Source: Rhodococcus sp. 1163 (lineage in GTDB: Bacteria; Actinomycetota; Actinomycetes; Mycobacteriales; Mycobacteriaceae). From it: 64,000 bases of DNA. Within the stretch, counting starts at the first letter, position 1; each line of letters opens with the position of its first letter. Shown here piece by piece: positions 19,363 through 28,005 of the stretch. The position numbers and the translations under genes are program-made. The stretch spans positions 62,001-126,000 of the forward strand of contig NZ_MKKX01000038.1 of NCBI RefSeq assembly GCF_002091985.1. Reading direction: 5' to 3'. Under the pieces are notes generated by a model. It worked only from the letters and a program-made list of their open reading frames with translations, ran no database searches and had not been told where the DNA came from.

Positions 19363-19962
19363 CTACCGAAGTGGGGCTGGATCGAGAGGTGTCTGCGCGA
19401 GTGAGTCCGAAATCGCAGTAGAGGCATCTTGCAGCGGCGTGGGTCCGGACCCGTTCGGCACGGTCAGCGCCACGTACACCGGGCGATCTACTGCAAACCA
19501 CGTGCTCGCCTCGATGCCCGAGTCGGCGCCGGAGACTTCGAACCACTGAACGCCGTTGATCACCTGTAAAGGCGCTGCGACATCGAATCCGTCGGGGCGG
19601 TTCAGGCCGCACCGCAAGACCACGGGCTCGGATGTGTCGTCGTCGAGCGCCCAGGCTCGGGTTGCGAGCGGTGCCGGATCGGCGAGCTCGACGGTCGCAT
19701 AGTCGCCGAGTGATGCTGGTAAGGCATCGACGAGTGCGCTGCAGTCGGCACTGTCTGCAGCAGGAGCGTCGACCGGCCCAAGGGCCTCGGGTGCCCGCGT
19801 CGAGGTTCCGGATATCGATACCGCAGCCACGATGAACCCGACCATCAGGGCAACGGGAAGTGCGATCGCGGTCGCGATTACCGCGGGATGGCGCTTGTCG
19901 GGCGCGGGCTCGGGGGTGGGCTCGGGCGCGTGATCGTCGGTATTCATCGTCCTCGGTGTCAT
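19363..19962 (-). CDS. DUF3515 membrane-anchored protein
   Basis: A 199-residue protein with a short Pro/Glu-rich cytoplasmic N-terminus, one hydrophobic segment (about residues 28-50, HPAVIATAIALPVALMVGFIVAAVSI) and an extracytoplasmic domain containing paired cysteines (DCSALVDALP and VLRCGLNRPDG) and a C-terminal VDRPVYVALTVPNGSGPTPLQ. It is the actinobacterial DUF3515 family, located as Rv2980 beside ddl. No function is known; the neighbourhood with ddl hints at the envelope but proves nothing. ATG 19962 or ATG 19947 may be the start; the second has GAGG just upstream. Confidence 0.8.
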   Translation of the reverse strand: MTPRTMNTDDHAPEPTPEPAPDKRHPAVIATAIALPVALMVGFIVAAVSISGTSTRAPEALGPVDAPAADSADCSALVDALPASLGDYATVELADPAPLATRAWALDDDTSEPVVLRCGLNRPDGFDVAAPLQVINGVQWFEVSGADSGIEASTWFAVDRPVYVALTVPNGSGPTPLQDASTAISDSLAQTPLDPAPLR

Positions 19963-20146
19963 CAGGAGTCGTTGTCGGACATTCGACAGCTCAGCCTACT
20001 GGTGATCGGCCCGTCCGAAATCCGCCACCGTGACACCCAGGTAGTGTCGCGGTGGTTTCTCGCGCGCGTCGAAAGTAGTCGGGTCTCTGCTCGGCCGCAG
20101 CTGAGAGGTACCGCAGGGTCGGCGGCAAGCCTGCCGCACCAGATGT

Positions 20147-20152
20147 AGGAGG
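20147..20152 (+). promoter_or_regulatory. Perfect Shine-Dalgarno deciding the thiL start
   Basis: AGGAGG lies 6 bases before the ATC codon at 20159 and 3 bases before another ATC at 20156. An out-of-frame ATG at 20143 is followed at once by TAG, so it cannot start the gene. Confidence 0.7.
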
Positions 20153-20158
20153 AAGATC

Positions 20159-21133
20159 ATCGACGACGAAGATCGTGTCGAAGTCCGGCAGCGAACCGTT
20201 GCCGAGATCGGCGAATTCGCGGTTATCGAACGCGCCACTCGCGGGCGCGTGCAGACCGCGGACTCGATCCTGGGTCCGGGCGACGACGCTGCCGTTGTCG
20301 CCGCACCGGATGGCAGGGTCGTCGTGACCACGGATATGTTGGTGCAGGGCAGGCACTTTCGTCTGGACTGGTCCAGCCCGGTCGATATCGGCCGGAAGGC
20401 AATCGCACAGAACGGTGCGGACATCGCTGCGATGGGAGCGCGGTGCACCGGATTTCTCGTTGCTCTGGGGTGCCCGGCCGACACGTCCATCGACGTCACA
20501 GATGGCGTGACCGAAGGGCTGTGGCGGGAGGCGAGCCGAGCAGGCGCCGGAATCGTCGGTGGTGACCTCGTGCAGAGTGACAGCTTGGTGATTTCGATCA
20601 CCGCGCTCGGTGACCTCGGCGGAAGATCTCCAATCCTGCGGTCCGGGGCGGAATCGGGCAACGTCGTTGCCGTCAGCGGACGGTTGGGGTGGTCAGCAGG
20701 CGGTCTCGCTGTGCTTCTCGCGGGATCGACGCGGCATCGCAGCCTCGTGGAATTCCATCGCGCTCCGCAACCCGACTATCTTCAGGGGATCTCCGCCGCG
20801 GTCGGTGGTGCGACATCTTTGACCGATGTGTCCGACGGGTTGATCGCCGATCTCGGCCATATCGCCCAGGCATCCTCGGTCGCCATCGATCTCCACAGTG
20901 AATCGATCACCCTGGACGAGGAGATCGTCGACGCCGCACACGATCTCGGGTCATCCGCGCTCGACTGGGCTCTCAACGGTGGAGAGGATCACTCGTTCGT
21001 AGGCACCTTCCCGGCGGATGCCTCGCTCCCCGCCGGGTGGATTCGGATCGGCTGGGTCCGCGAGGGTGCCGGGGTCACCGTCGACGGTCGGAAGTTCTCG
21101 GGCGGGAACGGGTGGTCGAGTTTCTCGACCTGA
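20159..21133 (+). CDS. thiL: Thiamine-monophosphate kinase, probable ATC start
   Basis: Phosphorylates thiamine phosphate to the diphosphate cofactor. About 324 residues: the conserved N-terminus IGEFAVIERATRGRV, then SILGPGDDAAVVA (Mg-ATP site), TTDMLVQGRHFRLDWSSPVDIGRKA, IVGGDLVQSD, and TDVSDGLIADLGHIA with NGGEDHSF near the end. Between the in-frame TGA at 20102 and the first usual start codon (GTG 20249) there is no ATG, GTG, TTG or CTG, yet the conserved GEFAVIER segment is encoded before 20249. The best candidate is ATC 20159, 6 bases behind AGGAGG. If GTG 20249 were used the protein would lack about 30 residues that other ThiL proteins have. An assembly error at the start codon is the main alternative. 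Confidence 0.88.
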   Translation: MDDEDRVEVRQRTVAEIGEFAVIERATRGRVQTADSILGPGDDAAVVAAPDGRVVVTTDMLVQGRHFRLDWSSPVDIGRKAIAQNGADIAAMGARCTGFLVALGCPADTSIDVTDGVTEGLWREASRAGAGIVGGDLVQSDSLVISITALGDLGGRSPILRSGAESGNVVAVSGRLGWSAGGLAVLLAGSTRHRSLVEFHRAPQPDYLQGISAAVGGATSLTDVSDGLIADLGHIAQASSVAIDLHSESITLDEEIVDAAHDLGSSALDWALNGGEDHSFVGTFPADASLPAGWIRIGWVREGAGVTVDGRKFSGGNGWSSFST

Positions 21134-21211
21134 CAGTCGAGGGTCGACTGCGCTGCCGTCGGCGGCTTCACCTGGGTCGGCCAAGTTTTTTGGACCTGTA
21201 AGTTGCAGGAC

Positions 21212-21736
21212 ATGGCAATCTACGCGCTCGGCGACCGTGAACCGCAGATACATCCCGACGCCTACGTGCATCCTGACGCTGTGATCATCGGAGCTGTGAC
21301 ACTGGCCGCAGGCTCGTCTGTCTGGCCGGGAGCAGTCCTTCGCGGTGACTACGGAACTATTTCGGTCGGCTCTCACACCAATGTGCAGGACGGAACGGTC
21401 TTGCACTGCACGCCGATCCATCCGACCGTCATCGGATCGAACTGCGTCCTCGGACACAACGCTCATGTGGAAGGGGCAATTATCGGTGACGATTGCCTGA
21501 TCGCTTCCGGCTCGGTGGTCCTCAACGGCTCGACGATCGGTGCTGGTTCGATCGTCGGCGCCGGCGCGGTGGTTCCGTTCGGATTCGTAGTTCCAGAGCG
21601 ACGGATGGCTCTGGGGGTACCCGCGAAAGTCCGCGAGGGATACGAGGTTCCGCTCGGTCACCTCGACATCAACGTGAAAATGTATGCGGCCAATGCCACC
21701 TACTACCGCGACTCGCTTCGGCGGTTGGACGTATGA
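21212..21736 (+). CDS. Gamma-carbonic anhydrase family protein
   Basis: A 174-residue left-handed beta-helix protein built from hexapeptide repeats ([48 protein letters not shown]). The zinc-ligand histidines of gamma-carbonic anhydrases are represented by the His in TVLHCT and the two in LGHNAHVEG. Members also include PaaY/CaiE-like proteins, so CO2 hydration is probable but not certain. ATG 21212 is used; the frame also has TTG 21203. It follows thiL by 78 bases and its stop overlaps ung by 4 bases (ATGA), so the two are translationally coupled. This gene is absent from the equivalent M. tuberculosis interval as I recall it. Confidence 0.87.
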   Translation: MAIYALGDREPQIHPDAYVHPDAVIIGAVTLAAGSSVWPGAVLRGDYGTISVGSHTNVQDGTVLHCTPIHPTVIGSNCVLGHNAHVEGAIIGDDCLIASGSVVLNGSTIGAGSIVGAGAVVPFGFVVPERRMALGVPAKVREGYEVPLGHLDINVKMYAANATYYRDSLRRLDV

Positions 21737-22425
21737 GCGGTAGGACACTCACCGACATCGTCGAAAGCGGTTGGGCCACAGCGCTTGCACCGGTGGAGGA
21801 CCGGATCTCGGCAATGGGGGACTTTCTTCGAAACGAAATCACCGAGGGACGCACCTATTTACCGTCCGGTGAGAACGTGCTGCGCGCGTTCACAAGGCCT
21901 TTCGCCAACGTCCGTGTTCTCGTCGTCGGCCAGGATCCGTACCCGACACTCGGCCACGCTGTCGGACTGAGCTTCTCGGTTGCTCCCGACGTTCGCCCCG
22001 TCCCGCGGAGCCTCGCCAACATCTTCAAGGAGTATTCGAACGATCTCGGATTTCCGACGCCATCGAGCGGAGACCTGACGCCATGGGCGGATCAGGGGGT
22101 TCTCCTCCTCAACAGAGTCCTCACCGTCGAACCAGGGGTCGCCGCGTCGCACCGCAAGAAGGGGTGGGAAGCGGTGACCGAGCAGGCGATTCGAGCACTC
22201 GTAGCGCGCGAGGAAGCAGAAAGGCCGTCGGGACTCGTCGCTATCTTGTGGGGTCGCGACGCGGCCACACTCAAACCCATGCTGGGACGGACTCCCATCA
22301 TCGAGTCCGTGCATCCTTCACCGTTGTCGGCATCGCGAGGATTCTTCGGCACCAAGCCGTTCAGTCGCACCAATGAGCTACTGATCGCCGGCGGATACGA
22401 GCCTATCGACTGGCGGCTTTCCTGA
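21733..22425 (+). CDS. ung: Uracil-DNA glycosylase
   Basis: Removes uracil from DNA to start base-excision repair. The 230-residue family 1 enzyme has the water-activating loop [17 protein letters not shown], the [10 protein letters not shown] motif, [28 protein letters not shown] and the Leu-intercalation loop [16 protein letters not shown] 21733 overlaps the carbonic anhydrase stop as ATGA; the frame is open further upstream but has no better start. It ends 11 bases before the end of the convergent enoyl-CoA hydratase gene. Confidence 0.96.
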   Translation: MSGRTLTDIVESGWATALAPVEDRISAMGDFLRNEITEGRTYLPSGENVLRAFTRPFANVRVLVVGQDPYPTLGHAVGLSFSVAPDVRPVPRSLANIFKEYSNDLGFPTPSSGDLTPWADQGVLLLNRVLTVEPGVAASHRKKGWEAVTEQAIRALVAREEAERPSGLVAILWGRDAATLKPMLGRTPIIESVHPSPLSASRGFFGTKPFSRTNELLIAGGYEPIDWRLS

Positions 22426-22436
22426 CTGTGTGCGAG

Positions 22437-23225
22437 TCAGGAAAAATCGGGTCGACGCTTCTCGACGAAAGCATCGACACCTTCGCGGCCTGTGTGTCCA
22501 ACCGCCGCCGCGGAGATCGACACGGCCTCGGCCTCCAATTGCTCGGCCAGAGTCCGGTGCTCCGAGTGCGCCAGCAACTCTTTCGCGCCGCGGTAAGCCG
22601 ATGTCGGCCCGGCGGCGAACGTTCGAGCCAACCGCTCGGCCTCGCTCACGATGATGTCGTCGCCGACGAGCCGGCTCAGTAATCCGAGTCGCACGGCCTC
22701 TTCGCCGTTGAGGATCGAGTCGTTCAGGAGAATGTCACGCGCTCTGACCGAGCCCACGATGCGCGGCAAAGTCCAGGTCATCCCGCCATCCGGGGTGAAA
22801 CCGATTCCTGGGTAAGCCGGACGCATCTTGGTTGCCCGCCCGCCGATGGCGACATCGGCGTGACAGACCAAACTCATCCCGGCACCTGCTGCCCATCCGT
22901 GCACACCGGCGACGACGGGAACTGTCGTGGCCGCCAGTTCCAGGACGAAGGCATGGAAGCCGTCGGCCACGGCGCGGACGTAACTTCCGCGATCGTCCGC
23001 TGAAGCGAAAGCTCGCACGTTGCCGCCCGCGCAGAAATTGGGGCCGGTACCGACGAGAAGAACGCATCCGTCGCGAAGATCACCTGCGTTCACCGACCGA
23101 AGTGCCGCAGCCCCTTCGGTCATGGCATCGCCACTGAGCGAGGTGCCTGCAGCATCGGTCGACACGATGATCTTCAGGACGCCGTCAACCAGTTCGACAT
23201 GATTCGTGCTTTCGAAGTTCGTCAC
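22437..23225 (-). CDS. Enoyl-CoA hydratase/isomerase family protein
   Basis: A 262-residue crotonase-fold protein. Oxyanion-hole stretches are GPNFCAGGNVRAFA and VHGWAAGAGMSLVCHADVAIG; GIGFTPDGGMTWTLPRIVG follows with the Asp common in isomerase-type members rather than the paired Glu of classical hydratases, so the reaction is uncertain. The reading frame is open for 90 codons before the chosen start. GTG 23225 (MTNFESTNHVELVDG) is chosen because the family begins there and TACAGT lies exactly 6 bases upstream; ATG 23258 is an alternative. It is inserted between ung and rpmB and has no obvious operon partner. Confidence 0.85.
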   Translation of the reverse strand: MTNFESTNHVELVDGVLKIIVSTDAAGTSLSGDAMTEGAAALRSVNAGDLRDGCVLLVGTGPNFCAGGNVRAFASADDRGSYVRAVADGFHAFVLELAATTVPVVAGVHGWAAGAGMSLVCHADVAIGGRATKMRPAYPGIGFTPDGGMTWTLPRIVGSVRARDILLNDSILNGEEAVRLGLLSRLVGDDIIVSEAERLARTFAAGPTSAYRGAKELLAHSEHRTLAEQLEAEAVSISAAAVGHTGREGVDAFVEKRRPDFS

Positions 23226-23231
23226 AATCGC

Positions 23232-23237
23232 ACTGTA
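23232..23237 (-). promoter_or_regulatory. -10 hexamer of the enoyl-CoA hydratase gene (leaderless candidate)
   Basis: On the minus strand TACAGT is followed by 6 bases and GTG 23225. Confidence 0.45.
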
Positions 23238-23328
23238 TCCGGCCGCATCGGTCGGCATCGACGGTGCCCTGACGATCGAGAAGCGATCGCGAGGACATTC
23301 TTGCTGAACTGCCGTGGCAGACAAGACA

Positions 23329-23367
23329 ACTATGGCCTCACTGCTCCGAGAGCAGTGAGGCCATAGT
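23329..23367 (-). terminator. Terminator hairpin after rpmB
   Basis: A perfect 17-base stem: ACTATGGCCTCACTGCT (23329-23345) pairs with AGCAGTGAGGCCATAGT (23351-23367) around a 5-base loop. It starts 20 bases beyond the rpmB stop. The minus-strand continuation TGTCTTGTCTG is moderately T-rich. Confidence 0.88.
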
Positions 23368-23386
23368 CGAGTCTCGTGGGCGAAAG

Positions 23387-23578
23387 TCAGCCCCGAACCA
23401 CCTTGCCTGCCTTGAGGCAGGACGTGCAGACGTTCATACGCTTGTTGTTGCCGGGGGCAACCTGTGCATGAACGGTCTGGATGTTCGGGTTCCAACGACG
23501 GTTGGTCCGTCGGTGCGAGTGCGAGACCGACTTACCGAAGCCGGGCCCTTTGGCGCATACGTCGCAGACGGCAGCCAT
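23387..23578 (-). CDS. rpmB: 50S ribosomal protein L28 (zinc-binding type)
   Basis: A 63-residue L28: MAAVCDVCAKGPGFGKSVSHSHRRT at the N-terminus and VCTSCLKAGKVVRG at the end. The two CxxC pairs (CDVC and CTSC) make it the zinc-binding C+ form; actinobacteria often keep a Zur-repressed C- paralogue elsewhere for zinc starvation. The frame extends upstream, but ATG 23578 has AAGGAG about 10 bases before it and matches the family start. It is divergent from the DhaL/FakA-like gene and has its own terminator. Confidence 0.95.
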   Translation of the reverse strand: MAAVCDVCAKGPGFGKSVSHSHRRTNRRWNPNIQTVHAQVAPGNNKRMNVCTSCLKAGKVVRG

Positions 23579-23907
23579 AGTCGCGAACTCCTTGATAGAT
23601 GATTGATCATTAACGTGCGGGCGATTGCTCCGAATAACTTCAGCAGACAGTACGCCGAACCACACCGGGCAACCCTGCAAGAATAGCGGGCGTAGCGGGA
23701 ATTAACCAAACCGCGTCCAGACTCCACGTCGTGAGAGACGCTCGACGGAGTGCCGACCAGTGCCTGCAGTAGCTCGAGTCTAGGCTGACTCGTCGAAAGA
23801 TGCTGGGTCATGGAAGGTCGGTGGCGCAGCCGAAACGAATGTGGGTTCTTTCAGCGAGAACTGGGGGCGAACAGGTGGTTGACGTGGTCGAGCACGGTGA
23901 GAAGTCC
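23579..23907. other. Divergent intergenic region rpmB / DAK2 gene
   Basis: This 329-base gap holds the rpmB leader and promoter on the minus strand (a candidate -10/-35 is listed separately), an ATGAT-TG-ATCAT inverted repeat at 23599-23610 inside the rpmB leader, and on the plus strand TAGGCT at 23781-23786, a possible -10 for the DAK2 gene, 13 bases before an in-frame ATG at 23800. The last 107 bases may therefore be an N-terminal extension of that gene. I see no RNA gene. Confidence 0.5.
23680..23709 (-). promoter_or_regulatory. Candidate rpmB promoter
   Basis: On the minus strand TTGGTT (23709-23704) and TATTCT (23685-23680) are separated by 18 bases. The spacing is good; the -35 is only a partial match. 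Confidence 0.4.
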
Positions 23908-25587
23908 ATGGCCGTCGGCAGTCCCATGTCCCCGCCCATGTCCTCTCTGGGGGTCGAGGGCATTCGGCTGTGGGCCTATAGATGTGTCGACGGCCTCACT
24001 GCTCGGTGCGACGAGATCAACGAACTGAATGTCTTCCCGATCGCGGACTCCGATACCGGGACCAATCTCGTGTTCACCATTCGTGCAGCGGTGGAGTCGA
24101 TGCGGACCGCAGGCGCGGACGCCGATATCGCTGCCGTTTCGGCAGCGCTGGCACAAGGCTCCATAGCCGGTGCGCGGGGGAATTCCGGGGTGATCGTGTC
24201 TCAATTGCTGCGTGCCGTTGCAGAGGTTGCGGCCGACGGTGAGTTCGATGGAGCCGCGCTCACCCGTGCACTGGTTCGGGCGGCCGACCTCGTCGTCGAC
24301 GTCGTGAGCGTTCCGGTGGACGGGACGATCGTCAGCGTGCTCGACAGTTCGGCACGCGCGGTCGCAAACCTCGATCAGCCGTGCGATATCGCAGCAGTGG
24401 CGCGCTGCGCGGCCGAATCGGCAGCCGTGGCACTCGACCGCACGCGCCACCAACTGCCGGCTCTTCGAGCAGCAGGGGTCGTCGATGCAGGCGCACTCGG
24501 TCTTCTCGTGATGCTCGACGCGCTCTGCGGTGTCGTGACCGGAAGCGAGCCGCCGCCGAGACAGCGCTACCACCGGCAAGTGACGACCGAGACCAGTCGC
24601 GCCGTGATGCCGAGATCGAACAATCGCCTCGATTCGGTGCAGGTGGGAGAGGCGATCGTCGGATACGAGGTCCTCTATCAGCTTTCCGATATCGACGACG
24701 ACGCTGCGATCGAGTTGCGGCGAGCGCTGACAGAGATCGGTGATTCGGTGGTCGTCGCCGGTGACGGCAACGGTTCGTGGTCCGCTCATGTTCACACGGC
24801 CAATGCTGGTCTGGCCGTCGATATAGGCATAGGTGCCGGGCGGATACACGGTGTGCGCATTGCAGCCTTCGGTACAGGGGAGGGCTGTGGCACGGCGGCT
24901 TCGACTCCGGACGACGGTGGGGAAGTCATCGGTCGAGAGATATTGGCGGTGGTCGCAGGTGAGGGTGCCGAGCAGCTGTACCTCGCCGAGGGCGCACACG
25001 TACTTCGTTGCGACACAACAGAGATAGGACCCACACAGTTGTGCGCGGCGATCGTCGGATCCAGGCACACGGAGGTCCTCGTTCTGCCGAACGGGGCATT
25101 GTCCGCCCAGGAGTTGGTGGCCGTCAGCGTCGCTTCACGCAACGCCGGCAAGGACGTTTTGATGCTTCCGTCGTCGTCGATGGTTCAAGGCCTGGCGGCA
25201 CTCGCCGTCCACGACCCGACCAAAGAGGGAGTGGACGACGCATTCACGATGTCCGAAGCGGCGGCCGGGACCCGGTGGGCTTCGGTCCGAATCGCCGAGG
25301 GACGCGCCTTGACGTGGGTCGGGACATGTGAACCCGGTGACGGCCTCGGTTTGGTCGGGCGGGAAGTGGTGGTTATCGGGTCCGACGCGATCACGGCCGG
25401 ATGTAGCCTGCTCGATCAATTGTTGTCGGCGGGTGGTGAGATGGTGACCATGCTGCTGGGGGAGTCCGCAGATGCCGAATTCGGTCAGCGGTTGGCCGCG
25501 TACGTCGCCGAGCATCATCCCGTCGTGGAGTTCGTCACCTATCGCGGAGGGCAGCCAGGAGACATGGCTCAACTCGGCGTGGAATGA
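23908..25587 (+). CDS. DAK2 domain (DhaL/FakA-like) kinase protein
   Basis: About 560 residues. The N-terminal DhaL domain carries the nucleotide/Mg site INELNVFPIADSDTGTN and SIAGARGNSGVIVSQLLRA; the C-terminal half resembles the DAK1_2/FakA region (DTTEIGPTQLCAAIVGSRHTEVLVLPNGAL). Firmicute FakA phosphorylates fatty acids bound by FakB; dihydroxyacetone kinase is the other relation. Which applies here cannot be settled. Mycobacteria have the corresponding genes Rv2975c-Rv2974c before recG. ATG 23908 is chosen, with ATG 23800 and ATG 23938 possible; the conserved fold begins near the latter. recG begins 48 bases downstream. Confidence 0.82.
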   Translation: MAVGSPMSPPMSSLGVEGIRLWAYRCVDGLTARCDEINELNVFPIADSDTGTNLVFTIRAAVESMRTAGADADIAAVSAALAQGSIAGARGNSGVIVSQLLRAVAEVAADGEFDGAALTRALVRAADLVVDVVSVPVDGTIVSVLDSSARAVANLDQPCDIAAVARCAAESAAVALDRTRHQLPALRAAGVVDAGALGLLVMLDALCGVVTGSEPPPRQRYHRQVTTETSRAVMPRSNNRLDSVQVGEAIVGYEVLYQLSDIDDDAAIELRRALTEIGDSVVVAGDGNGSWSAHVHTANAGLAVDIGIGAGRIHGVRIAAFGTGEGCGTAASTPDDGGEVIGREILAVVAGEGAEQLYLAEGAHVLRCDTTEIGPTQLCAAIVGSRHTEVLVLPNGALSAQELVAVSVASRNAGKDVLMLPSSSMVQGLAALAVHDPTKEGVDDAFTMSEAAAGTRWASVRIAEGRALTWVGTCEPGDGLGLVGREVVVIGSDAITAGCSLLDQLLSAGGEMVTMLLGESADAEFGQRLAAYVAEHHPVVEFVTYRGGQPGDMAQLGVE

Positions 25588-25635
25588 GAACTTCGCACGA
25601 GAACCGGATCGAGAAGGTAAGGACGACAAGCGAGA

Positions 25636-27915
25636 ATGGTGGCACTCTCGGATCGGCTCGACGGGGTCCTCGGCGACAAGGTGGCCGGGCCCTTGGAAGA
25701 ATTGTTCGCGCTCGAGACCGTCGAGGATCTCTTGCGGTACTACCCACACCGTTACATGACGCAGGGCGCCGAACTGAGCGAAAAGGAACCGCCGGAGGGC
25801 GAGCACATCACCATCGTCGCGACGATCGCATCGGCAACGTTGCGAACGATGAAGGCGCGCAAAGGGCAGTTTCTTGCAGTCTCTCTCGCCGCGGAAGACC
25901 AGCAGATCGATGCGACGTTCTTCAGCCCCCACAAACTCAAGCATGTCCTCACCCCGGGAAGACGCGGAATGTTCTCGGGCAAGGTCAAGTATTTCGGCAG
26001 GCGATGGAATCTGACCCACCCGAGTTACGTGATTCTCGGCGGGGACGAGGATGACGGTGCGGTGCTCACCCAAGGTCGAGTCGTGGGTGGTGGATCTTTG
26101 GCAGGTTTGGCGCGTGGCTCGCTCGATTCGTCCGGCAGTGTCGACATGTCGGTGTTCGAGCGCACATTCGTTCCGATCTATCCCGCGGCGAAGGACGTGG
26201 AGAGTTGGACGTTCATGCGCTGCGTCCGTCAAGTTCTAGACCAGTTGGACACCGTCGAGGACCCACTTCCGCCGGAGGTGCGTTCGGAGCGGGGTCTGGT
26301 GGACCTCGACACCGCACTGCGTTGGATCCACTTTCCGGAATCAGCAGAAGAAAAGGACCAGGCCCGAGCCCGTCTGAAGTTCGATGAAGCACTCGCAGTG
26401 CAGCTCGTTTTGGCAGCACGCAGACAGGATGCGTCGAGCAGGATTGCGCCCGAATGTGCGCCACGTGTGGACGGGATTGCGGCGGAGTTCGAGCGTCGAC
26501 TTCCGTTCACGTTGACTGCAGGGCAGTTGACGGTGGCGGCGGAAATCTCTGCTGACTTGTCTCAGGGACATCCGATGTCGCGATTGCTACAGGGTGAAGT
26601 GGGATCGGGTAAGACAGTGGTTGCCCTGCGGGCAATGCTGCAGGTGATCGATTCAGGTCATCAATGTGCCCTGTTGGCCCCCACCGAGGTCCTGGCGTCG
26701 CAGCACGCACGATCCATCTCGGCGATGCTGGGCTCGTTGGCGGCTGCCGGCGAACTCGGATCCCACGAGCTCGCCACCAAGGTCGCACTGCTGACCGGTT
26801 CCATGTCGACGGCGGCCAAGCGGACAGCGCTGCTGGATGCAATTACCGGAGACGCCGGAATCGTGATCGGGACGCACGCGCTCATCCAAGATCGTGTCGA
26901 GTTCATGGACCTCGGCATGGTCGTCATCGACGAACAGCACAGGTTCGGCGTAGAACAGCGGGATGCGCTCAGATCCAAGGCGCGAAACAACAGAAGTCCC
27001 CACCTGCTCGTGATGACGGCAACGCCGATTCCGCGGACCATCGCCATGGCCTCTCTGGGTGATCTCGAGACGTCCGTTCTGGCCGAGCTCCCGCGCGGAC
27101 GCGCACCGATCAAGACCAGCGTGGTTCCGGCATCGCAGAAGCCGAGTTGGGTCGATCGTGCGTGGGAACGTATTCGTGAGGAAGTCGGCGCGGGCCGACA
27201 GGCGTACGTCGTCTGCTCTCGGATCGGTGACGACGACGCGGAGGGTACTGGGAAGCGTCCGCGAACACGTGCAGCCGGCCCCGACGACGATCGCGCACTT
27301 CACGAGACCAAATCTGCCCTCGAGATGTACGACATGCTCACCGGTGGCCCGTTCGCCGATCTCCGTGTCGGAATGCTGCACGGCCGGATGCCCGCGGAGG
27401 AGAAGGACGCCTCGATGCAGGACTTCACAGCAGGCGAGATCGATGTGTTGGTGTGCACGACTGTGGTCGAGGTCGGCGTCGACGTACCGAATGCCACGGT
27501 CATGGTGATCGTCGACGCAGATCGGTTCGGAATCAGCCAGTTACATCAGTTACGGGGTCGCATCGGCCGTGGCGGTCACCAGGGTCTGTGCATCATGATC
27601 AGCCAACTCAGTCCGATGGGTGCTTCGTTCTCGCGTTTGACAGCGGTGGCTGCGACCAATGACGGATTCGAGTTGGCCAAGCTCGATCTGACTACGCGCC
27701 GAGAGGGCGATGTGCTCGGTGCAGCACAATCGGGGACCGTGACCAGCCTTCGCCTGCTCTCACTCATCGACGACGAAGACGTGATCGCCGACGCCCATGC
27801 GTGCGCAAGGTCGCTGTTCGAGTCGGATCCGACGATGGCGGATCATCCTGGCGTCGCGTCGATGATGAAATCCGCGTGGCGGTCGGACCGAATCGACTAT
27901 CTGGAGAAGTCCTGA
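25636..27915 (+). CDS. recG: ATP-dependent DNA helicase RecG
   Basis: Branched-DNA translocase that remodels stalled forks and Holliday junctions. The 759 residues comprise the wedge/OB domain in the first 200 residues, then the SF2 motor: Walker A LLQGEVGSGKTVVALRAM, LLAPTEVLASQHA, the DExx box as VVIDEQHRFGVEQR, MTATPIPRT, and in the second lobe GMLHGRMPAEEKD, VCTTVVEVGVDVPNAT and QLRGRIGRGGHQG. An insertion between motifs (around KRPRTRAAGPDDD) lengthens the protein compared with E. coli RecG. The upstream neighbour is the DAK2 gene, as in mycobacteria. Confidence 0.95.
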   Translation: MVALSDRLDGVLGDKVAGPLEELFALETVEDLLRYYPHRYMTQGAELSEKEPPEGEHITIVATIASATLRTMKARKGQFLAVSLAAEDQQIDATFFSPHKLKHVLTPGRRGMFSGKVKYFGRRWNLTHPSYVILGGDEDDGAVLTQGRVVGGGSLAGLARGSLDSSGSVDMSVFERTFVPIYPAAKDVESWTFMRCVRQVLDQLDTVEDPLPPEVRSERGLVDLDTALRWIHFPESAEEKDQARARLKFDEALAVQLVLAARRQDASSRIAPECAPRVDGIAAEFERRLPFTLTAGQLTVAAEISADLSQGHPMSRLLQGEVGSGKTVVALRAMLQVIDSGHQCALLAPTEVLASQHARSISAMLGSLAAAGELGSHELATKVALLTGSMSTAAKRTALLDAITGDAGIVIGTHALIQDRVEFMDLGMVVIDEQHRFGVEQRDALRSKARNNRSPHLLVMTATPIPRTIAMASLGDLETSVLAELPRGRAPIKTSVVPASQKPSWVDRAWERIREEVGAGRQAYVVCSRIGDDDAEGTGKRPRTRAAGPDDDRALHETKSALEMYDMLTGGPFADLRVGMLHGRMPAEEKDASMQDFTAGEIDVLVCTTVVEVGVDVPNATVMVIVDADRFGISQLHQLRGRIGRGGHQGLCIMISQLSPMGASFSRLTAVAATNDGFELAKLDLTTRREGDVLGAAQSGTVTSLRLLSLIDDEDVIADAHACARSLFESDPTMADHPGVASMMKSAWRSDRIDYLEKS

Positions 27916-27993
27916 CGGGTCTCTGCACCGTTTAAGACGCCGGAATGTCTCATATCTCGAGATGGCGGACGCTGTTGGTGGACTTGTCGGCGG

Positions 27994-27999
27994 TAGGTT
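27994..27999 (+). promoter_or_regulatory. -10 hexamer of pyc (leaderless candidate)
   Basis: TAGGTT is followed by exactly 6 bases and then ATG 28006; there is no Shine-Dalgarno. Confidence 0.5.
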
Positions 28000-28005
28000 T
28001 AGCGC

